Assembly: GCF_000184685.1 (NCBI RefSeq)
Contig: NC_014830.1
Coordinates: forward strand, 1,736,001 to 1,800,000
Origin: Intrasporangium calvum DSM 43043
Lineage (GTDB): Bacteria; Actinomycetota; Actinomycetes; Actinomycetales; Dermatophilaceae
Direction of reading: 5' to 3'
DNA: 64,000 bases
Position numbers and translations under genes: made by a program
The notes under the pieces: model-generated
What the model saw: only the letters and a program-made list of their open reading frames with translations
Databases searched by the model: none
What the model was told of the DNA's origin: nothing
Shown: piece after piece, positions 35,356 to 43,546 of the stretch
Layout: each line of letters opens with the position of its first letter
Numbering within the stretch: the first letter of the stretch is position 1

Positions 35356-37155
35356 GTGTTCAGCGAGATGAGGATCCGCGGGGTCGGCGTCATCCATGAC
35401 GCCGTGCTGGACCTGAGCCCCGGCCTCAACGTGCTGACCGGGGAGACGGGCGCGGGCAAGACCATGGTCGTGTCCGGGCTGGGCCTGCTTCTCGGCGAGC
35501 GCGCTGACTCGAGCCTGGTGCGAAGCGGCGCCGATCAGGCGTTCGTGGAGGGCGTCGTCCAACTGCCGCCGGGCCATCCGGCGCTGGATCGTGCCGCGGA
35601 GGCGGGCGCCGAGCATGACGACGGGGAGCTCGTCATCGCGCGGACGCTCAGCGCTTCGGGGCGGTCGCGCGCCCACGTGGGTGGGCGGACCGCTCCGGTC
35701 GGCGTGCTGGCCGAGCTGGGCCGACACCTGGTGGCGGTGCACGGACAGGCGGACCAGTGGCGCCTCAAGCAAGGCGACGCCCACCGAGAGGTGCTCGACG
35801 GCTTCGGCGGTCCGGCGCTCGGCGCGTTGCGTGACCGGGTGGGGCGCCTCCACGACGAGTGGCGGGGGGCCCACGCGGAGCACGACCGGCTCGTCGCTGA
35901 GTCGAGAGAGCGCGCTCGCGAGATCGACTCCTTGACGGCTGCTCTGGAGGAGATCGAGGCCGTCGATCCCCAGCCGGGGGAGGACCTCTCGCTCCGCGCA
36001 GAGGACGAGCGGCTGGCCCATGACGACAGCCTGCGCCTCGCCGCAGCCCGGGCGCTGGCGGACCTGAGCGGTGAGGAGTATGCCGCTGAGCCCGCTCCCA
36101 GCGTCCGTGACCTCGTGGGGTCCGCTCGCTCAGCCCTCGGGCACGGAGCCGTGCACGACAGCAGGCTGGGTGACCTGGACGCCCGGCTGGACGAGGTCGC
36201 GGCGCTCGTCGGTGACGTCGCCGCAGACCTGACCGCCTACCTGGAGGACGTCGATCTCGACCCACAACGGCTCGAGTTCGTCCAGGAGCGCCGAGCCGCC
36301 CTCGCCGGGCTGACCCGGAAGTACGGGGAGACGGTTGACGAGGTCCTGGACTGGTCCCAGCAGGCTGCCGCGCGGTTGGACGCGCTGGTCTCGGCCGACG
36401 ACCGAGTCGAGTCGCTCAGGTCCCAGCTCGATGAGCTCACGGCCGAGCTCGCGGCCGCCGCCTCCGACCTCTCCGCTGCTCGCGCAGCGGCCGGCGCCGA
36501 CTTCGCCGCACGCGTCTCGGGTGAGCTGGCCCACCTTTCCATGGGCAAGGCCGTCATCGAGGTCCGGGTCGAGCAGCGCCCTGCCGGCGACGGGATCCTC
36601 ATGGCGTCCGGTGAACGGGTCCGAATCAGCCGCCTCGGTGCCGACGATGTGGAGATCCTCCTCTCGGCCAATCCGGGCGCGACACCGAGAAGTGTCGCGA
36701 AAGCAGCCTCGGGCGGAGAACTGTCCCGGGTGATGCTTGCCCTCGAGGTGGTCGGGGCGAGCCCGCTTGCCCAGGGCCGCCCGGGAAGCCAACCGCAGCC
36801 TCGGGCGGGCACCCCACCGACCTTCGTCTTCGACGAGGTCGACGCCGGGGTGGGCGGTCGTGCCGCCTTGGATGTGGGTGCCCGGCTCGCCGCCCTGGCG
36901 CAACAGGCGCAGGTCATCGTCGTGACGCATCTGGCGCAGGTCGCGGCCTTCGCCGACCGGCACCTGGTGGTCCACAAGTCTGACGACGGCGCCATCACTT
37001 CGAGCAGCATCACCGTTGTCGACGGGGAGGAGCGGCTCCGGGAGCTGTCCCGGATGATGGGGGGAGACCCCGACTCCGAGGCAGGTCTCGCCCATGCTCG
37101 AGACCTGCTCGAGCAGACCGCGGCGGCTCGCGTTTCCCGGGTCGGCGCAGCCTGA
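35356..37155 (+). CDS. recN: DNA repair protein RecN
   Basis: A 599-residue SMC-like ATPase for double-strand break repair. Walker A is GETGAGKTM (~residues 31-39), the ABC signature is ASGGELSRVMLAL, and Walker B is TFVFDEVDAGVGG. Between them lies a long helical coiled-coil region. GTG 35356 follows nadK by nine bases but has its own promoter-like box. Length is normal. A GTATGCCGCTG copy is at 36078-36088. Confidence 0.96.
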   Translation: MFSEMRIRGVGVIHDAVLDLSPGLNVLTGETGAGKTMVVSGLGLLLGERADSSLVRSGADQAFVEGVVQLPPGHPALDRAAEAGAEHDDGELVIARTLSASGRSRAHVGGRTAPVGVLAELGRHLVAVHGQADQWRLKQGDAHREVLDGFGGPALGALRDRVGRLHDEWRGAHAEHDRLVAESRERAREIDSLTAALEEIEAVDPQPGEDLSLRAEDERLAHDDSLRLAAARALADLSGEEYAAEPAPSVRDLVGSARSALGHGAVHDSRLGDLDARLDEVAALVGDVAADLTAYLEDVDLDPQRLEFVQERRAALAGLTRKYGETVDEVLDWSQQAAARLDALVSADDRVESLRSQLDELTAELAAAASDLSAARAAAGADFAARVSGELAHLSMGKAVIEVRVEQRPAGDGILMASGERVRISRLGADDVEILLSANPGATPRSVAKAASGGELSRVMLALEVVGASPLAQGRPGSQPQPRAGTPPTFVFDEVDAGVGGRAALDVGARLAALAQQAQVIVVTHLAQVAAFADRHLVVHKSDDGAITSSSITVVDGEERLRELSRMMGGDPDSEAGLAHARDLLEQTAAARVSRVGAA

Positions 37156-37238
37156 GGGGTGGGCGCGGGCCGGGGGTGCTGGCTGAGCATGCTCCGCTGC
37201 GGCCGACGCTGCTCCGACGTGGCACGATGGGGGCAACC

Positions 37239-38420
37239 ATGGCCATGTCTCTTCGCCGCCGCATGCACGCTGCTCCCTCGGGCGGCGGTGTGGTCGGCCC
37301 TGCCCGCGTGGACGCCCGGACGAAGAACCTCACCAAGCGCCTGCGCCCCGGCGACATCGCTGTCATCGACCACGCCGACCTCGACAAGGTGAGTGCGGAG
37401 GCACTGGTCGCGGCACGTCCGACCGCCGTCGTGAACGCCTCCGCATCGATCTCCGGGCGCTATCCCAACGTCGGCCCGCAGATCCTCAACGAGGCCGGCA
37501 TCCCGATCCTCGACGCCGCAGGGCCCGTCGTCATGGACGTGCACGACGGGGACCTGCTCCGGCTCGACGGCGCGGACCTGTGGCACGGGTCGACGAAGGT
37601 GGCCACCGCCCAGGTTCTCGACGCGGACGCGATCCAGGCGCAGATGCACGACGCTCGCGCCGGCCTTGCCGTACAGATCGAGGCCTTCGCGACGAACACG
37701 ATGGAGTTCATCCGGAAGGAGCGCGAGCTGCTCCTGGACGGGATCGGCATCCCGCCCATCCGGACGAAGATCGAAGGACGACACACCCTCGTGGTCGTGC
37801 GGGGCTATCACTACCGGGACGACCTGCAGGCTCTGCGCCCCTACATCCGGGAGTACCGCCCGCTGCTCATCGGGGTGGATGGGGGAGCCGACGCGATCCT
37901 CGAGGCGGGCTACCGGCCGGACCTCATCGTCGGCGACATGGACTCGGTCTCGGACCGCGCCCTCCGGTCGGGGGCCGAGATCGTCGTGCACGCCTATCGC
38001 GACGGACGGGCGCCGGGACTGGCCCGGGTGGAAGCTCTCGGCATCAGCCCGGTGGTGTTCCCGGCGGCCGGCACGAGCGAGGATGTCGCCATGCTGCTCG
38101 CCGACGACGCGGGCGCGGAGCTGATCGTCGCCGTCGGCACCCATGTGACCCTCGTGGAGTTCCTGGACAAGGGCCGGGACGGCCAGGCCTCGACCTTCCT
38201 CACCCGCCTCCGCGTCGGCGGCAAGCTGGTCGACGCCAAGGGCGTCAGTCGCCTCTACCGGGCGCGCCTCCCCGCTCGCTTGCTCCTGCTCATGCTGCTC
38301 GTGGGCCTGTTCGCGCTCTTCGTGGCCGTCGCCGCCACCCCCGCGGGGCAAGCCTGGCTTCAGGTGCTCGCCGCGAGGTGGGACGACCTCTGGACCGCCG
38401 TCGTGGGGATCTTCACGTGA
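37239..38420 (+). CDS. steA: SteA-like septal cell-wall protein
   Basis: A 393-residue protein matching the SteA/Rv1697 family. The large domain contains thiamin-pyrophosphokinase-like motifs (LLIGVDGGADAILEAGYRPDLIVGDMDSVSD, core GVDGGADAI and VGDMDSVSD), and one transmembrane helix near the C-terminus (LLLLMLLVGLFALFVAVAA, ~residues 345-365) anchors it. In Corynebacterium SteA works with SteB to control cell-wall hydrolysis at the septum. ATG 37239 is preceded by GGGGG; another ATG lies 12 bases upstream. The stop overlaps the next gene by 4 bp. Confidence 0.85.
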   Translation: MAMSLRRRMHAAPSGGGVVGPARVDARTKNLTKRLRPGDIAVIDHADLDKVSAEALVAARPTAVVNASASISGRYPNVGPQILNEAGIPILDAAGPVVMDVHDGDLLRLDGADLWHGSTKVATAQVLDADAIQAQMHDARAGLAVQIEAFATNTMEFIRKERELLLDGIGIPPIRTKIEGRHTLVVVRGYHYRDDLQALRPYIREYRPLLIGVDGGADAILEAGYRPDLIVGDMDSVSDRALRSGAEIVVHAYRDGRAPGLARVEALGISPVVFPAAGTSEDVAMLLADDAGAELIVAVGTHVTLVEFLDKGRDGQASTFLTRLRVGGKLVDAKGVSRLYRARLPARLLLLMLLVGLFALFVAVAATPAGQAWLQVLAARWDDLWTAVVGIFT

Positions 38421-39361
38421 TCGACTTCCGGTACCACCTCGTCTCCATCATCTCCATCTTCCTGGCCCTCGCGGTGGGGATCGTTCTCGGGGCAGGTCCG
38501 CTCCAGGGGAACCTCGGTACCCAGCTCACCGACCAGGTGGCCGCCCTGCGCGCCGAGAAGCAGGCACTCAACGACCAGCTCGCCGCGAGCGAGCGTCGGG
38601 TCGCTGCGGGCGAGGAGTTCGCCTCCGCCGTCTCCGAGCGCGTCCTCGACGGCGCGTTGAGCGGTCATGAGGTCGTCGTCATCGTCCTGCCGTCTGCGGA
38701 CGGCGGTCTGGTCGACCTCCTCGAGGAGGGCGTCACGTCCAGCGGTGCGACGCTCACTGCCACGGTGACGCTCGGCGGCGACTGGTTCGACCCCACGTTG
38801 GCCGCAGAGCGTGCAGAGGCGGCGTCCGCCGCCGCCTCGACGCTCGGAATGTCCTCGCCTCTCTCGGGGGATGCCCTGCTCGCCGAGGCCCTCGCCCGGC
38901 TCACCGTGACCACTGATGTCGTGTCTGCGTCGGAGTCGCGCACCGCCGCCCTCAAGACCCTCAGTGATGCGGGGTTCATCGACGCGTCGGCCGAGCAGCT
39001 GGAGCCGGCGGACCTCGCCATCATCGTCTCCGGCCCGTTCGCAGGGGACGAGGCGGAGATCCAGCGGCAGGCCGAGACGATCCGCACCCTCGCCCGGTTC
39101 GTCGCGGATAGCTCCGCCGGCGCGGTCGTCGCGGGTCCGGAGCCGGTGACCGCCGCCGGTCAGTCCCTCACGTCCGATGCGGTCGCGTCGGTCAGAGGCG
39201 TGGAGGCCACCGCGCGTCTCATCTCGACGGTGGATCACGCGAGCGACCCCTCGGGTCCCGCCATCGTGGTGCTGGCCCTGAAGTCCGAGCTGGCTGGGGA
39301 CGTCGGACACTACGGCACGGCGGAGGGAGCAACGGCTGCAGCGCCGCGGGTGTCCCCGTGA
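38417..39361 (+). CDS. SteB/MctB family membrane-anchored protein
   Basis: A 314-residue protein starting at GTG overlapping steA. One N-terminal membrane helix (YHLVSIISIFLALAVGIVLGAG, core ISIFLALAVGIVLG) is followed by a coiled coil (LRAEKQALNDQLAASERRV) and a globular domain. The family is often labelled copper transporter MctB after M. tuberculosis Rv1698, where it was proposed as an outer-membrane channel. This genome does not look mycolate-bearing, so a SteB role as partner of SteA in septal wall control is the better inference. Confidence 0.8.
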   Translation: MIDFRYHLVSIISIFLALAVGIVLGAGPLQGNLGTQLTDQVAALRAEKQALNDQLAASERRVAAGEEFASAVSERVLDGALSGHEVVVIVLPSADGGLVDLLEEGVTSSGATLTATVTLGGDWFDPTLAAERAEAASAAASTLGMSSPLSGDALLAEALARLTVTTDVVSASESRTAALKTLSDAGFIDASAEQLEPADLAIIVSGPFAGDEAEIQRQAETIRTLARFVADSSAGAVVAGPEPVTAAGQSLTSDAVASVRGVEATARLISTVDHASDPSGPAIVVLALKSELAGDVGHYGTAEGATAAAPRVSP

Positions 39362-39422
39362 CGTCGGAGGGGCGAGGCGTCCCCGAGGCCGTGGTCCCCG
39401 TCGGCAGACCGAGGCTCACCCA

Positions 39423-40457
39423 GTGAGCAGGAGGAGCCGACGGGTGACTGGTGCCCTGAGCGGCCTTGGCACCCGGCGGGTGCCAGCGTCTCCGCTCTGC
39501 CTCGACGGCCGTTCGGAGCTGTACGAAGGCACCCGACCCGTGGGGGCCGCAGACGGTCGGATCCGGGCAAGCGTGGCCACGGCAGCTGCGGCCACCATCG
39601 GCACGGTCGCCTTCCGACGACTCGCAGCCCGACTCCCGGAGACGACCAGGGCCACCTGGGAGCGGACGAACCACGCCGGCCGCAGTGTCACGCTCCTTCA
39701 GGGCCCGGTGTGGGTCGCCGCCGCCGCCACCGGGCTCGCCCTCGGATCAACGATGAACCGAAGGGCGAGCGGACGTCTCGGGCCTTCCCTTCTCGTCGTC
39801 CTGGCGAGCGGGGGACTCGGAGCGCTCGACGACCTCGCCGGGAGCGGCTCGAGCAAGGGCCTCAAGGGCCATCTGGGGGCCCTTCGGAGAGGAGCGCTCA
39901 CGACCGGAGCAGTCAAGGTGATAGGGCTCGCCGCCACCGGGATGACGGGTGCTCTCCTGGCTGACCGCTCTGCCCGGAGTGACCCGCCGGCGAGTCGTGG
40001 CCCCGTGCGGGTGCGCGGCCGAGTCGCGGGGCACGGCCGATCGCAGGAGCGGGGAGCGTTGGCCGCTGTCGTCGGCGGGGCGGTCATCGCCGGGGCTGCG
40101 AATGTCGCGAACCTCTTCGACCTGCGGCCCGGTAGGGCGCTCAAGGTCGTCGTGCTCTGCGGGGGTCCCCTCGCCCTCGCGGGATTCCGCCCGGCAGCAG
40201 CGGCCCTCGGGGCCTCCGCCGGAGTCCTGCGTGATGACCTCGCCGGGCGGTCCATGCTGGGTGACACGGGCGCGAACGCCGCCGGAGCCCTCATCGGGCT
40301 CGCCCTGGTCGAGGCGACCGGCCTGCGTGGGAGGGTCGTCGCGCTCGCAGGCCTCACCGCGCTGACCCTCGCGTCGGAGAAGGTCAGCTTCAGCAAGGTC
40401 ATCGACGCCCATGGGACGCTGCGCCGGCTCGACGAGTGGGGTCGGTCCGGGTCATGA
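39423..40457 (+). CDS. PNPT (MraY/WecA)-like membrane glycosyl-phosphotransferase
   Basis: A 344-residue membrane protein with several hydrophobic segments. Motifs expected of polyprenyl-phosphate sugar-1-phosphate transferases are visible: DD in GALDDLAGSGSSKGLKGH, NLFDLRPGRALK (compare NLTDGLDG in MraY) and MLGDTGANAAGALIG (compare MGDTGS). The loop after the fifth helix is Arg-rich. It is shorter and more divergent than MraY, so substrate is uncertain. It overlaps the MurJ-like gene (ATGA) and is probably co-transcribed with it. The start ATG 39423 lies 61 bases after the previous stop. Confidence 0.7.
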   Translation: MSRRSRRVTGALSGLGTRRVPASPLCLDGRSELYEGTRPVGAADGRIRASVATAAAATIGTVAFRRLAARLPETTRATWERTNHAGRSVTLLQGPVWVAAAATGLALGSTMNRRASGRLGPSLLVVLASGGLGALDDLAGSGSSKGLKGHLGALRRGALTTGAVKVIGLAATGMTGALLADRSARSDPPASRGPVRVRGRVAGHGRSQERGALAAVVGGAVIAGAANVANLFDLRPGRALKVVVLCGGPLALAGFRPAAAALGASAGVLRDDLAGRSMLGDTGANAAGALIGLALVEATGLRGRVVALAGLTALTLASEKVSFSKVIDAHGTLRRLDEWGRSGS

Positions 40458-42376
40458 GGTCCAACCCCACGACGGGGCCCGCGCCGGCCCTACGCACCGT
40501 GGTCGCCGCCGCCGGCTCGATCGCCGCGATCACCCTGGTCGCCCGCGTCGTGGGCTTCGGCCGCTGGTTCGCGTTCTCGCACTCGGTCGGCGCGACCTGT
40601 GTGGGGAGCGTCTACCAGTCGGTCAACGCGGTGCCCAACGTGATCTTCGAGGTGGCCGCCGGTGGTGTCCTGGCGGCTGTGGCAGTCCCGCTTGTTGCCG
40701 GGGCGCTCGCTCGCGGCGATCGGGGGAGCGCCGACGCCACGGCGTCCGCCCTGCTGACCTGGGCGCTGCTCGTCCTGCTCCCGCTCGGTGCCCTCGTCCT
40801 GGTCGGTGCCCGTCCGATCGCAGCGATGCTCCTCGGCACCGGTTGCGCGGGGGAGACGCAGCTCGGCGCGGAGTTCCTCGGTGTCTTCGCCGTGCAGCTG
40901 CCGCTGTACGGAGTCGCGATAGTCCTGGCCGGCGTCCTCCAGGCCCACCGTCGGTTCGTCGCCGCGGCGCTGGCCCCGCTCGTCTCGAGCCTGGTTGTCA
41001 TCGCGACCTATCTGAGCTACCGCGCGGTGGTGCCCCAGCCTGCCGCTGAGATCGCGGCGATCCCGCCCACCGGGGTGCTCATCCTCGCGATCGGCACGAC
41101 CGTGGGTGTGGCGGCCATGGCCCTCACCGTTGCGGTGCCGATCTGGCGTGCCGGTGTTCGGCTCCGACCCCGAGTCAGCTTCGCGGACGGCACTGGCGCC
41201 CGCGTGCGCTCGCTCGCCCTCGCGGGGTTCCTGGCCGTCGCCGGCCAGCAGCTCGCCACGCTCGTGGTCATCCGGCTCGCCAACGATCGTGGCGGCGCCG
41301 GCACCCTCAACGTCTTCATGTACGCCCAGGCCGTCGCCCTGCTGCCCTACGCCGTTCTGGCTGTTCCCCTTGCGACCGCAGCATTCCCTGACCTCGCACA
41401 CGCACTCGCGGTGGGGCGAGGGCACTCGGCCACCGGTGGCCGTGCCGGTCAGCCGGGCGGGTCGGTGGGTGGCTCGGTGGGTGGCTCGGTGGGCGGGTCG
41501 GTGGGCGGGTCGGTGGGTGGCTCGCGCGGGCCTGGGCTCGACGCCCGGGCCCCTCGACGGGCCCAGCCCGAGGTGTCCCTCAAGGCACACACGACCCTCC
41601 GCCACAGCTGGTTCGGGGTTCTCGTGGTCGGTATCGCGGGGGCGGCGCTGCTCGCCGCAGTGGCGGGGCCGGTCGGCACTCTCTTCACGCTGTTGGACGC
41701 GGGTGGCGCCGCCAGCACCTCAGGCCGCACCCTGGGGGCGATGCCACAGGCTCTGGCTGCGTTCACTCCCACCGTTCCGGCGCTCGGCGCCATCGCCCTG
41801 CTGAGCCGCGCCTGCTACCTGAGAGGCCGAGCCGTGCTCGCTGGAGCAGTCGTGGGGACGGCCTGGCTGGCCACGACGGTCCTCCCTCTCGTCCTGCTCG
41901 ACGATGGAGGCGCAGACGGACCGGCGACCCTGAACTTCCTGGCGCTGGGGTCGAGCCTCGGACTGGCTTGCGGCGCAGTCGTCCTCGCCTTCGTCGTGAT
42001 GCAGGAGTGGGGCGCTTCGGTGCTGACCGTGCCCTGGCGTCCGCTGATCGCGACCATGCTCGGCGCGCTCGTCGCGGGGAGTGCCGGCTGGTACGTCGGG
42101 ACCCGGTTCGAGGACGTCGACCTGCTCGGCGCACTGACCCTCGCGACGGTCGTCGGTCTGGGCGCAGCCCTGGTCCTCGTCGTCGTCGCCCTGGCTGTCG
42201 ATCCGACGCTGCCACGTCGGCTCCGCCAGTTGCGTTCGCCGACCACGTCAGGGGTCGGGGGCTCGGGTGTGGGGGGCTCGGGTGTGGGGGGCTCGGGTGT
42301 GGGGGGCTCGGGTGTGGGGGGCTCGGGTGTGGGGGACTCCGGGGCCGGGGGCCGGGACCCATGGAGTCCCTCGTGA
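40454..42376 (+). CDS. MurJ/MviN-family lipid flippase paralogue
   Basis: A 640-residue polytopic membrane protein of the MOP superfamily. The N-terminus (IAAITLVARVVGFGRWFAFSHSVG) and the first-helix/loop pattern match MurJ, which flips lipid-linked precursors. Two Gly/Ser repeat regions are unusual: GGSVGGSVGG in a central loop (DNA 41456-41527) and SGVGGSGVGG at the C-terminal tail (DNA 42251-42355). Actinobacterial MurJ proper is normally encoded elsewhere, so this is likely a paralogue for another glycolipid. ATG 40454 overlaps the PNPT-like gene; the tail overlaps the glycosyltransferase gene. Confidence 0.8.
   Translation: MRSNPTTGPAPALRTVVAAAGSIAAITLVARVVGFGRWFAFSHSVGATCVGSVYQSVNAVPNVIFEVAAGGVLAAVAVPLVAGALARGDRGSADATASALLTWALLVLLPLGALVLVGARPIAAMLLGTGCAGETQLGAEFLGVFAVQLPLYGVAIVLAGVLQAHRRFVAAALAPLVSSLVVIATYLSYRAVVPQPAAEIAAIPPTGVLILAIGTTVGVAAMALTVAVPIWRAGVRLRPRVSFADGTGARVRSLALAGFLAVAGQQLATLVVIRLANDRGGAGTLNVFMYAQAVALLPYAVLAVPLATAAFPDLAHALAVGRGHSATGGRAGQPGGSVGGSVGGSVGGSVGGSVGGSRGPGLDARAPRRAQPEVSLKAHTTLRHSWFGVLVVGIAGAALLAAVAGPVGTLFTLLDAGGAASTSGRTLGAMPQALAAFTPTVPALGAIALLSRACYLRGRAVLAGAVVGTAWLATTVLPLVLLDDGGADGPATLNFLALGSSLGLACGAVVLAFVVMQEWGASVLTVPWRPLIATMLGALVAGSAGWYVGTRFEDVDLLGALTLATVVGLGAALVLVVVALAVDPTLPRRLRQLRSPTTSGVGGSGVGGSGVGGSGVGGSGVGGSGVGDSGAGGRDPWSPS
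41456..41527 (+). repeat. 12-bp tandem repeat (six units) inside the MurJ-like gene
   Basis: Units of GGYGGSTCGGTG: five full copies and one variant, encoding repeated Gly-Gly-Ser-Val in a predicted extramembrane loop. In-frame copy-number change would lengthen or shorten the linker without breaking the gene. Confidence 0.9.
42251..42355 (+). repeat. 15-bp tandem repeat (seven units) at the end of the MurJ-like gene
   Basis: Units of GGTGTGGGGGGCTCG, four of them identical, encode a Gly-Val-Gly-Gly-Ser tail. The array ends six bases before the first possible start of the glycosyltransferase gene, so copy-number change could also affect translation coupling. Confidence 0.9.
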
Positions 42377-43530
42377 GGATCCTCATGGTCCTCGGAGAGT
42401 CCACCGGCGGGATCGGGGGGCACGTCGACCGACTGTCGCAGGACCTGAGGGCGGCCGGGCACGACGTGCAGGTCGCCACGTCCGCCGCGACCGCAGCCGC
42501 CTTCCAGTGGGGCGACGCCCATCCGCTCTGGCCGGTCCACCGCGGCTGGTCAGCCCCGAGGGGCCTCGTCGACTGGCACCTGCTGAAGAACCTCGCGGGG
42601 ACGGTCGACGTCGTCCACGCCCACGGCCACCAGGCTGCCGTGGTGGCGGCGGTCGCCGTGGCCCGCGCCAAGCCGCGTCCCGCGTTGGTCATCTCGCTCC
42701 ACAACACCCTCCCGCCGAGCCTGGTCGCCGGCGCGGACCGGATGCCGCTGGGCCCGTCCCGCGCCCGGGCCTCGGTCGCCGGGGTGGCCCGCTCCTCCAT
42801 CCGCTGGGCGCTGCGGCGAGCCGCCCTCGTCACCGGTGCGAGCGCCGACCTCGTCGAGCTGGCCGAGCAGCTGGGGGCGCACCGGGCCACCCTCGCCACC
42901 GTCCCGTCCCCGGCAGTCGAGCAGCTCCTCGCGACTCCCACGCCGAGCGAGGCGGCGCGGCGCGAGACACGGCGCGCGCTCCGCGAGCAGGGCCACGACC
43001 TCGACGAGACACGCCCACTCGTCCTGACCGTCGCGAGGCTCGCCCCACAGAAGGACCTGCCGAGCCTCGTCGCCGCAGCACGGTCCGTGCGGACCCCCGC
43101 CTCGTGGGTGGTCGTGGGAGGCGGGGACGAGCGGCTCCGGGCGTCGTTGGAGAGCGAGCTCAGCGGCATACCCCTGCGGCTGGTCGGGCCCCAGCGCGAC
43201 GTCGCGCGCTGGCTGCGGGCCGCGGACGTCTTCGTGCTGCCCAGCCGGTGGGAGGCGCGCGCGCTCGTCGTCCAGGAGGCGATGGCGGCCGGGCTGCCCG
43301 TCGTCACGACCCGCACGGGCGGCCTGCCCGACCTCGTCGGCGACGCGGGTCTGCTCGTTCCCGTGGGCGACCCGGGGTCGCTCGCCGCGGCCGTCGAGCA
43401 CCTCCTCTCCGACGGTCCGCTGCGCCGTCGCCTGGGCGAGGCAGCGCGGGCGCGAGCGCGCGCGTGGGCCACTCCGGAGGAGGAGGCGCGCCGCTGGGTG
43501 TCGCGCTACACCGAAGCGCTCCGCGGATGA
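42373..43530 (+). CDS. GT4-family glycosyltransferase
   Basis: A 385-residue GT-B glycosyltransferase. The N-terminal domain has the acceptor loop [17 protein letters not shown] and HAHGHQAAV. The C-terminal Rossmann domain has [19 protein letters not shown] and the nucleotide-sugar motif [25 protein letters not shown] (core [16 protein letters not shown]). GTG 42373 was preferred: it overlaps the previous stop as GTGA and has GGAG six bases upstream; ATG 42361 would add four residues. Donor and acceptor are unknown. Context suggests it works with the PNPT-like and MurJ-like proteins. Confidence 0.85.
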   Translation: MRILMVLGESTGGIGGHVDRLSQDLRAAGHDVQVATSAATAAAFQWGDAHPLWPVHRGWSAPRGLVDWHLLKNLAGTVDVVHAHGHQAAVVAAVAVARAKPRPALVISLHNTLPPSLVAGADRMPLGPSRARASVAGVARSSIRWALRRAALVTGASADLVELAEQLGAHRATLATVPSPAVEQLLATPTPSEAARRETRRALREQGHDLDETRPLVLTVARLAPQKDLPSLVAAARSVRTPASWVVVGGGDERLRASLESELSGIPLRLVGPQRDVARWLRAADVFVLPSRWEARALVVQEAMAAGLPVVTTRTGGLPDLVGDAGLLVPVGDPGSLAAAVEHLLSDGPLRRRLGEAARARARAWATPEEEARRWVSRYTEALRG

Positions 43531-43532
43531 CG

Positions 43533-43538
43533 TAGACT
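43533..43538 (+). promoter_or_regulatory. -10 box for a probable leaderless pyrG transcript
   Basis: TAGACT stands eight bases before the pyrG GTG at 43547 in a rare AT-rich stretch (TAGACTTAAAG); no Shine-Dalgarno is present, consistent with a leaderless mRNA. Confidence 0.5.
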
Positions 43539-43546
43539 TAAAGCCC

